Shown here piece after piece: positions 59,118 through 64,000 of a stretch of DNA of 64,000 nt. The stretch is taken from contig NZ_VCNA01000004.1 in NCBI RefSeq assembly GCF_006170445.1, forward strand, positions 186,001-250,000, given 5' to 3'. Under the pieces are notes generated by a model that was given only the letters and a program-made list of their open reading frames with translations, was not told the origin of the DNA and did no database searches. The DNA comes from Brevibacillus dissolubilis (GTDB lineage Bacteria; Bacillota; Bacilli; Brevibacillales; Brevibacillaceae). Numbering within the stretch: position 1 is the stretch's first letter; the number at the start of each line of letters is the position of its first letter. A program made the position numbers and the translations under genes.

Positions 59118-59717
59118 TTAGCGCAGGTCGTAGCCCAGGCCCCAACCGTTCGGATACATGGTGATGACTTTACCGCCTTTGATGATCAGCTTAACAGAAC
59201 CGCCGCTCACATAACCGTATACGGCAGTACCCGTGCTTGTGAAGCCGGAAGAAGACACAGTGGTAGCGTTGGAGCTGATCGTGTTAGACATCGCGTTTTC
59301 AAGAGTAGCGAAGCTCGTGCCTGGATTATAGAGGGACTGGGTGCTGGTGATGCTGCCGTTGAAGTATTCTGGCACGTGGCGCGCGAGGATATGAGTCATA
59401 CCGTAACCAGTGCAATAGCCGTACTCAAGACGTACGTTTTTGCCGCTTACAGGGAAGTTGCGAAGAAGATTAGCGGAGCTGTTGGCTACACCATAGTAGT
59501 TGGTGACAGCGGTGTTAACAGAGGAGCAGGTTTTGTAAGTATAGCGGGCACCTGTTGGAATATAGTCCATGTAGCTGCTGTAGAGATTCCAGCTGTAGGT
59601 CGCATCAGTTGCAACCGTGCTTTGCGGCGCAGCAGAAACTTGTGCGCTAGGTACAAGAACAGTGAAGAGTGATGCCGCTGCTACGAGGGCTGAAAAAGAT
59701 TTCTTGATGAAATTCAT
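59118..59717 (-). CDS. Secreted protein with a possible BECR-type RNase-toxin motif (199 aa)
   Basis: A Sec signal peptide (1-30, ending VSAAPQS) is followed by a Ser/Thr/Tyr-rich region. A compact C-terminal domain reads YGMTHILARHVPEYFNGS, then ATLENAMSNTISSN, then YVSGGSVKLIIKGGKVITMYPNG. A His-Ile-x-x-Arg-His helix followed by a strand ending in T-x-YP is a recurring active-site layout in barnase/EndoU/colicin-like RNase toxins. No immunity gene is adjacent. A structural secreted protein is the alternative. Confidence 0.6.
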   Translation of the reverse strand: MNFIKKSFSALVAAASLFTVLVPSAQVSAAPQSTVATDATYSWNLYSSYMDYIPTGARYTYKTCSSVNTAVTNYYGVANSSANLLRNFPVSGKNVRLEYGYCTGYGMTHILARHVPEYFNGSITSTQSLYNPGTSFATLENAMSNTISSNATTVSSSGFTSTGTAVYGYVSGGSVKLIIKGGKVITMYPNGWGLGYDLR

Positions 59718-59831
59718 AATTCCAAACTCTCCTTACAAAAAAAATTGATTGATGTAATTTTTTACACTTTTTAAAAGTAACTGATTTGTTAATTAAATGC
59801 AAACTTTTTTTGCATGTAATTTGTAAGCTTT

Positions 59832-59861
59832 TTGTTAACACGTTTATAACTCTGCTATAAT
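59832..59861 (+). promoter_or_regulatory. Sigma-A promoter of the 59900 kinase
   Basis: TTGTTA (59832-59837), 18-nt spacer, TATAAT (59856-59861) with a TGC extension. Just upstream TGCAAA-N5-TTTGCA forms an inverted repeat at about 59800-59816. Confidence 0.65.
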
Positions 59862-59899
59862 AATGGAAGATTATACACGATATGGAGGAGTATCGGCAC

Positions 59900-61072
59900 A
59901 TGAACCTGACTCAATCCAAGAAAAAGCTTCTCCCCCACCTGCTGTCCATTATTCCCGTCCTACTGGAACACCATATAACGCTTTTACGAAAATTTGACGG
60001 GACAAAGCCTGATATCGAGGATGTTTCCAATCGTTTTCGGAATAATCTGGTTTTTCTGTTTAACGCGGTCTTCCTCGATGAAGCCGGCTTCGCTCTGGCT
60101 AAAGCAGAGACAGAGGAGGATACCTACCAGCGCGGCAAATACTTTGGCCGCAAGACCTGGTCTACCTTGCATACGATCCTCGAGATCAACCACCACTCAA
60201 GGTTGAAGCTCCTGCATTATGTGCTCGAATGTCTCGCCCATGAGCCGGACCATCAGGTGAACGGGCTGATCATCAAGCGTCTCAATGAACTGCTCAGCAT
60301 CCGGCAAAAAAGCTATGTGGTCGGCTATCTCACGGAAAAAAATGAGCAGATGAACCATCTCCATCAGCAAAAGATTCAAGTGATGGGTCAGATGGCTGCC
60401 GGAATGGCTCATGAGATCCGCAACCCGCTTACATCTTTTCAAGGTTTCCTGCAGCTGATGAAACAAAACATCGAACGCGGCCAGACAGACCCCGAGGCCT
60501 TTCTGCGCTACCTGAATATCTGTCTGGATGAGGTCAAAACCGTCGAAGGTGTCGTCTCCAACTTTCTCATCCTCGCCCGCAAAAACGAGGATGTGGAGAA
60601 CCAGCTTCATCCTCTGGAGCTTCGAACAGTTCTCAACCGCATCCATGAATTGACCAAACATTTTGTCATTGAAAAAGATGTCCTGCTGCAGTTTCACTTC
60701 GATGCAGACAGCTACTGGATCCGCGGAGTCCCCTCCTACATCGAGCAAATCGCACTGAATCTGATCAAAAATGCGGTGGATGCCGTCCCGATCGGCGGTC
60801 AGGTGATGGTCAACACCTGCCAAGATCCTACCGGAAAATCCGTAACCATCCAGATTATCGATAACGGCTGCGGGATCTCCCCTAAGCGCATGCTGCATCT
60901 CTTTGAGCCCTTTTACACAACGAAGGAAAAAGGTACTGGCATCGGTTTATCCGTCTGCAAAAAGCTGGTCGACGAGATGGGCGGCACAATCGAACTGGTA
61001 TCGACAGAGAACATCGGCACCTGTGTGGAAGTCAAGCTCCAGCTAGAAGCCGTCGGTCAGGACAAGGCCTAA
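59900..61072 (+). CDS. Orphan cytosolic sensor histidine kinase
   Basis: From ATG 59900 (GGAGGAG upstream) the product is 390 aa. The N-terminal 155 residues are an all-helical domain without PAS or membrane segments (HITLLRKFDGTKPDIEDVSNRF ...). HisKA follows with GMAHEIRNPLTS (H171), then the ATPase NLIKNAVDAV, DNGCGIS, GTGIGLSV. The catalytic half is close to that of the sporulation kinases and of the 52979 kinase. No response regulator is adjacent. A phosphorelay input with a novel sensor is the likely reading. Confidence 0.88.
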   Translation: MNLTQSKKKLLPHLLSIIPVLLEHHITLLRKFDGTKPDIEDVSNRFRNNLVFLFNAVFLDEAGFALAKAETEEDTYQRGKYFGRKTWSTLHTILEINHHSRLKLLHYVLECLAHEPDHQVNGLIIKRLNELLSIRQKSYVVGYLTEKNEQMNHLHQQKIQVMGQMAAGMAHEIRNPLTSFQGFLQLMKQNIERGQTDPEAFLRYLNICLDEVKTVEGVVSNFLILARKNEDVENQLHPLELRTVLNRIHELTKHFVIEKDVLLQFHFDADSYWIRGVPSYIEQIALNLIKNAVDAVPIGGQVMVNTCQDPTGKSVTIQIIDNGCGISPKRMLHLFEPFYTTKEKGTGIGLSVCKKLVDEMGGTIELVSTENIGTCVEVKLQLEAVGQDKA

Positions 61073-61575
61073 AGCCGAGCCTGCCCGAACAGTGTGCAAT
61101 CGCTCCAGTACGCCCGGTTTACGATGCGGATGCGGTACACTGACCAGTTCGGGATCAAGCAATCGTCTCCACACCAATCGCGGGCAAATATCCCAAGCAT
61201 TCACCTAGCCGCTTCACCAGCAAGGCGTCGTCTTCTATGGCGCCCTGCTGTTTTGTGTGTCCGGAATTGGGCTTATCGTCTGCTCCTTCGCTTCGTATTT
61301 CTTCTCTCCCCGATAAATCACCGGTCTCCCCGTCTGTGTCCCACTTGTACCTGCCCCAGCACTCTGCCAGCTTCGAAATCAGTATGCAATAACCGTTAAA
61401 GAAGTTATACCACACCTATTTAGGATAAAAAAAGAAAAAAAAGCACCCGTTTCGGATGCCTTTTAGACAAAATTCTTCATTTTCTGATCTTATTCGTTAC
61501 TCTTTTATTCACGAAAATAAAAGGATGTGATAAAATGTAAACCGAACGCAATTTGAACAAGGTGAGGAAACAGGA
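61073..61575. other. 503-bp gap with possible decayed coding remnant and a terminator
   Basis: Short open stretches exist on both strands, including a hydrophobic one (VVFYGALLFCVSGIGLIVCS) in a plus frame that is interrupted by a stop upstream. No frame has a start with a ribosome site. A stem GCACCCG/CGGATGC with A8 and TTTT (61434-61465) looks like the terminator of the kinase transcript. The remainder may be a degraded gene. Confidence 0.4.
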
Positions 61576-62931
61576 GTGTATGATTATCACAAAATGAGGA
61601 TAGATCTGCGCTCGCAAGTCTTGGAGGCAATGGGACAAGCCGGCCTCATCGCAAAGACACTTGCTGAGCGGGTTGAGATGAAGCCATCTGCGATGAGCAA
61701 GTTCTTGCATAACAAACAATCCATTAAGCTGGCGCAGCTAGATTGTATTACCGAGGCACTTGGTTTACCTCATGCTTGTCTTTACGAGAGTTATGTTGGA
61801 GAATGCTACAATGAGGAGACCCAGCGTTTCCGGATTGAACGGTGCAAGGAATTCATCCTCCATTGCTATCAGGCGGGGGTGTTGGAGTTGGCTCAGTCGC
61901 TTCTGGACGCACTGCTGGAAGAAAGCAAAAAACACCTCAAAGTCGTCTTTGAGATTGCAGAAGAGTTATTCGCAACCCAGCACTATGAAGTTGCACTTTC
62001 GCTGTATGAGCGGATCCGCTTGATTGAGACCAACCTGTTGGCGGATCACTTATCGGTCAGCTATCTTCGCTATTTTCAGATCGTACGCCGCGAATTCCAT
62101 AGAGCGATTGAACCTGCCATTGATTTGGAGCGGTTCCTTCCCCATCTGCCTACCCGCGAAACCAGAATGGTCGCCTATCTGACTCTCGCCCGACACTATC
62201 ACGTGATGAGTGACTGGATCAAGATGGAGCTGTATGCAGACCTGCTCCGTGAAACCGCATACGGACACGATGACAGTATGTACGGGTATGCCCTCGTGCT
62301 CAAAGGCGGTGCGCTCAACGAACAGGCCCGCTTTGAGGAAGCGGTCGTGATCTGTGACCAATACGCCGAGATCAACGATGAATTCAGAGAGTTTGCCCGC
62401 GGCAACAAGCTCATCTACCTGGTTAATATGGGCAAACAAGAGTATATTAATGACTTAATCAGCTATGCCATCCGCAGTAAAGAAATTGAGGGCTCGTTTA
62501 AGCCGATCATGCTTTACTTATGGAAACATAATAAGACGGAAGAATTGGGCAGATACATATCCACGGTTGCCCCCATCCTGCAGCCGGTCAAGAATCTGAC
62601 GAGTCCTCTGCAGCAAAAGTATTACCTGTATTTTTACTATTTTAAATCTCTCTATCATTTTGAGGTGAACCAACAGGCAGAAGCGATGGAATCTATTCTG
62701 ACCGCCCTGCAGCTGGCCGATGAGGTGCAAGATTTTCTGATGATGAAACAAGTAAATGCCCTCTACCTCAAATATTCTGATTGTGCCACCTCGGAACAAT
62801 CGAAGAGATTCATAGACAGACTATTAGAAGGAGGTGATATGGATATGAAAGCAAAAGTATTTACATTTGTTGCTGCTCTGGTTGTTACTGTAGGCACAAT
62901 CAGATGGGAAGATTTCGGCATCGGTTACTAG
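61576..62931 (+). CDS. HTH-TPR regulator (RRNPP/AimR-like) with in-frame peptide extension (451 aa)
   Basis: The start is GTG 61576 (AGGTGAGG upstream). Residues 5-65 are a helix-turn-helix (QVLEAMGQAGLIAKTLAERVEMKPSAMSKFLHNKQSIKLAQLDCI). Residues 75-420 are helical TPR-like repeats. The final 30 residues are a complete small secreted peptide with its own ribosome site and ATG (see 62839), read in the same frame. The full-length protein would therefore end in a hydrophobic tail. Its N-terminal half is paralogous to the gene at 63273. A peptide-responsive regulator is inferred from architecture. Confidence 0.82.
   Translation: MYDYHKMRIDLRSQVLEAMGQAGLIAKTLAERVEMKPSAMSKFLHNKQSIKLAQLDCITEALGLPHACLYESYVGECYNEETQRFRIERCKEFILHCYQAGVLELAQSLLDALLEESKKHLKVVFEIAEELFATQHYEVALSLYERIRLIETNLLADHLSVSYLRYFQIVRREFHRAIEPAIDLERFLPHLPTRETRMVAYLTLARHYHVMSDWIKMELYADLLRETAYGHDDSMYGYALVLKGGALNEQARFEEAVVICDQYAEINDEFREFARGNKLIYLVNMGKQEYINDLISYAIRSKEIEGSFKPIMLYLWKHNKTEELGRYISTVAPILQPVKNLTSPLQQKYYLYFYYFKSLYHFEVNQQAEAMESILTALQLADEVQDFLMMKQVNALYLKYSDCATSEQSKRFIDRLLEGGDMDMKAKVFTFVAALVVTVGTIRWEDFGIGY
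62839..62931 (+). CDS. Nested secreted pheromone-like peptide (30 aa)
   Basis: GGAGGTGAT lies just before the ATG at 62839, inside and in frame with the regulator gene. The product MDMKAKVFTFVAALVVTVGT starts with a signal-peptide-like segment and ends IRWEDFGIGY, which could be the mature signal. Independent initiation is suggested by the strong ribosome site. If not, the segment is a C-terminal tail of the receptor. Both products may exist. Confidence 0.6.
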   Translation: MDMKAKVFTFVAALVVTVGTIRWEDFGIGY

Positions 62932-62945
62932 TCTGTAACCAAAAC

Positions 62946-63032
62946 ACAGGGGCTTGATCAAATGGGATGTGTCGATCTCAGCCGATTGCTCATCCCAGTC
63001 CGTCAGTTGGCGCTGACGGATGAAGCCCTTGT
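62946..63032 (+). ncRNA. Three-way-junction RNA structure downstream of the nested peptide
   Basis: P1 is ACAGGGGCTT (62946-62955) with AAGCCCTTGT (63023-63032). P2 is TGGGATG (62963-62969) with CATCCCA (62991-62997), and P3 is CCGTCAG (63000-63006) with CTGACGG (63013-63019). The three helices meet in a compact junction 15 nt after the peptide stop. No known RNA family was recognised. The terminator at 63098 follows. The rest of the 62932-63272 gap has no convincing gene. Confidence 0.5.
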
Positions 63033-63097
63033 TGTTCCCTTTCTGTTACGCTTCACTTGTTTTCACATCAATTATATAACTAATGTGGATATTCCAC

Positions 63098-63132
63098 AAG
63101 CACTCAACAATGTTGAGTGCTTTCTTTTTTTA
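63098..63132 (+). terminator. Intrinsic terminator
   Basis: AAGCACTCAACA and TGTTGAGTGCTT form a perfect 12-bp stem with a one-base loop centre, and TTTCTTTTTTT follows. Confidence 0.9.
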
Positions 63133-63272
63133 ACATTTCCGCGACAATCGGAGAATTTATACTATTTTCTATTTTTTCATAGGGGTCAATTCCGAGAAAA
63201 TGCAAGTAATTTAGTAAAGTAGTTAATCATTTACATGAAAATTACATGCTTAAAAAGAAGAGGTGAATGGGA

Positions 63273-64000
63273 GTGCTGCAAACGTATGACCCCCACCCCA
63301 TCCGGATCGAGCTTCGGCAACGATTGCAAGATATGCTTGCTGAACGAGGTTGGAAACGGAAACACCTGGCCGCTGCGACTGGTCTTGAGCCTGTGACGAT
63401 CAGTAACCTGCTAAACAACAAACAGGCACTACAGCTCTATCAGCTGGACGCGATCACTAGTGCCTTTGAGCTGCCAAAGGGTTTTTGGTACAAATATTAT
63501 GTGGCGGAATGCTGCAATGAAGCTGGTCGCCTGCGGCCCGGTAAAATTGGACGGTTCGTGCTTCGTTGTCTGAAGCTGGACAAGCACGTCGTCATCAGCC
63601 ATCTGCTGCAAATTCTGCTTGAAGATGAGGATGTTCAGCGTATTATGAACATCCTGCTCGACATCGCCGAGACGATCTATCATTCCTCGCTGCGCCCACT
63701 CGCTCTCCCCTACTATGACAGGGTGATCGACTTGGAGACGAAGCGGGGCGAACGGCTTGCCATCTGTTATTTTCACCGTTTCCTGATCGTGCGTGAGCAG
63801 AATTTCCGCAGATTGGGCGTAGAGGCACTGCACCGGCTGGTCGAGTATCTGCACCTGTTGCCAGAACACTATCAGGCAGAAGATGACCGTGGCCGGATCG
63901 TTGAGTCCAACTTGCGCTTGGAAGCCTACCAGGAAGTGCTGGCCTATTATCAACTGCGGGGAAATTGGCCGAAGCTGAAGCGGTATGCTGAGGAATTGGA
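63273..64000 (+). CDS. HTH-TPR regulator (RRNPP/AimR-like), partial at window end
   Basis: The first 242 codons are present; the gene continues past the right edge. I start at GTG 63273 (AAGAGGTGAATGGGA upstream); an in-frame ATG at 63267 is too close to the ribosome site. The HTH is RIELRQRLQDMLAERGWKRKHLAAATGLEPVTISNLLNNKQALQLYQLDAI, matching the 61576 protein position by position in layout. The TPR region follows with ETIYHSSLRPLALPYYDRVIDLE. It is a diverged paralogue of the preceding regulator. Confidence 0.82.
   Translation, partial: MLQTYDPHPIRIELRQRLQDMLAERGWKRKHLAAATGLEPVTISNLLNNKQALQLYQLDAITSAFELPKGFWYKYYVAECCNEAGRLRPGKIGRFVLRCLKLDKHVVISHLLQILLEDEDVQRIMNILLDIAETIYHSSLRPLALPYYDRVIDLETKRGERLAICYFHRFLIVREQNFRRLGVEALHRLVEYLHLLPEHYQAEDDRGRIVESNLRLEAYQEVLAYYQLRGNWPKLKRYAEEL

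Noticed and set aside
62946..63032. Hammerhead ribozyme
   Set aside because: A three-way junction is present, but the invariant CUGAUGA and GAAA core segments are missing.
62962..63222. 86-aa plus-strand ORF after the nested peptide
   Set aside because: It crosses the three-way-junction RNA and a strong terminator and has no ribosome site.

Overview
The window comes from a low-to-mid GC, spore-forming Firmicute of the order Bacillales. The evidence is a ylaH-typA / ylaK-ylaJ neighbourhood as in Bacillus, YhcN/YlaJ spore lipoproteins (one with a textbook sigma-G/F promoter), AbrB, KinA-type multi-PAS kinases, an SR1P peptide, the acetyl branch of diaminopimelate synthesis, and many Bacillales-only DUF families (DUF1054, DUF1885, DUF3055, DUF3238, DUF4446, DUF4912, DUF5665). 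An Alicyclobacillaceae member such as Tumebacillus or Effusibacillus would fit, but genus cannot be fixed from this alone. There are no rRNA or tRNA genes, no phage block and no transposase.

Layout. 0-7.6 kb: a MidA-like methyltransferase start, a lipoprotein plus coiled-coil secreted pair, CapA, a MarR regulator, a 52-aa CcoS-like protein, an MBL hydrolase, and small unknowns. 8-13 kb: ylaK, ylaJ, a DUF3238 protein and an aldo/keto reductase. 12.9-15.8 kb: a 39-aa secreted peptide divergent from two tandem XRE-TPR regulators (RRNPP-like quorum sensing). 16-26 kb: small enzymes, a large secreted protein, ylaH-typA, a diverged TldD/TldE pair and a repeat-rich YhcN-type lipoprotein. 26-35 kb: AdoMet decarboxylase with a structured leader, DUF proteins, a tandem-PilZ protein, a nitronate monooxygenase-like enzyme and arginine decarboxylase. 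35-42 kb: a secreted beta-propeller protein, SR1P, a lipase-like hydrolase, a CcoG/NapH-like membrane protein, and regulators. 43-46.5 kb: a dapH / aminotransferase / deacetylase operon under a lysine riboswitch. 47-52 kb: isochorismatase-type hydrolase, rocD, small membrane proteins, a possible TumE-type toxin pair and a WG-repeat protein. 52-56 kb: Crp family regulator, five-PAS kinase, AbrB. 56-60 kb: a probable two-component alpha-helical pore-forming toxin and a secreted protein with a possible RNase-toxin motif. 60-64 kb: a second orphan kinase and two paralogous HTH-TPR regulators. The first of these carries a secreted pheromone-like peptide nested in frame at its own 3' end.

Three things stand out. 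(1) A family of about 230-bp intergenic hairpin elements: six full or partial copies at five loci, three of them in a tandem array. Their long arms differ completely between loci but stay near-perfectly self-complementary, while the apical core (GGGCAAAAA ... TTTGCCC) is conserved. I do not recognise this family. (2) Two RRNPP-like loci, one with a receptor-pheromone in-frame nested arrangement followed by a three-way-junction RNA. (3) Several structured leaders: a lysine riboswitch, a structured speH leader, and two hairpins that mask Shine-Dalgarno sequences.

The genes read together as a soil sporeformer's accessory and regulatory chromosome segment. It covers spore-envelope proteins, lysine/DAP and polyamine synthesis, phosphorelay inputs, peptide signalling and a small toxin island.
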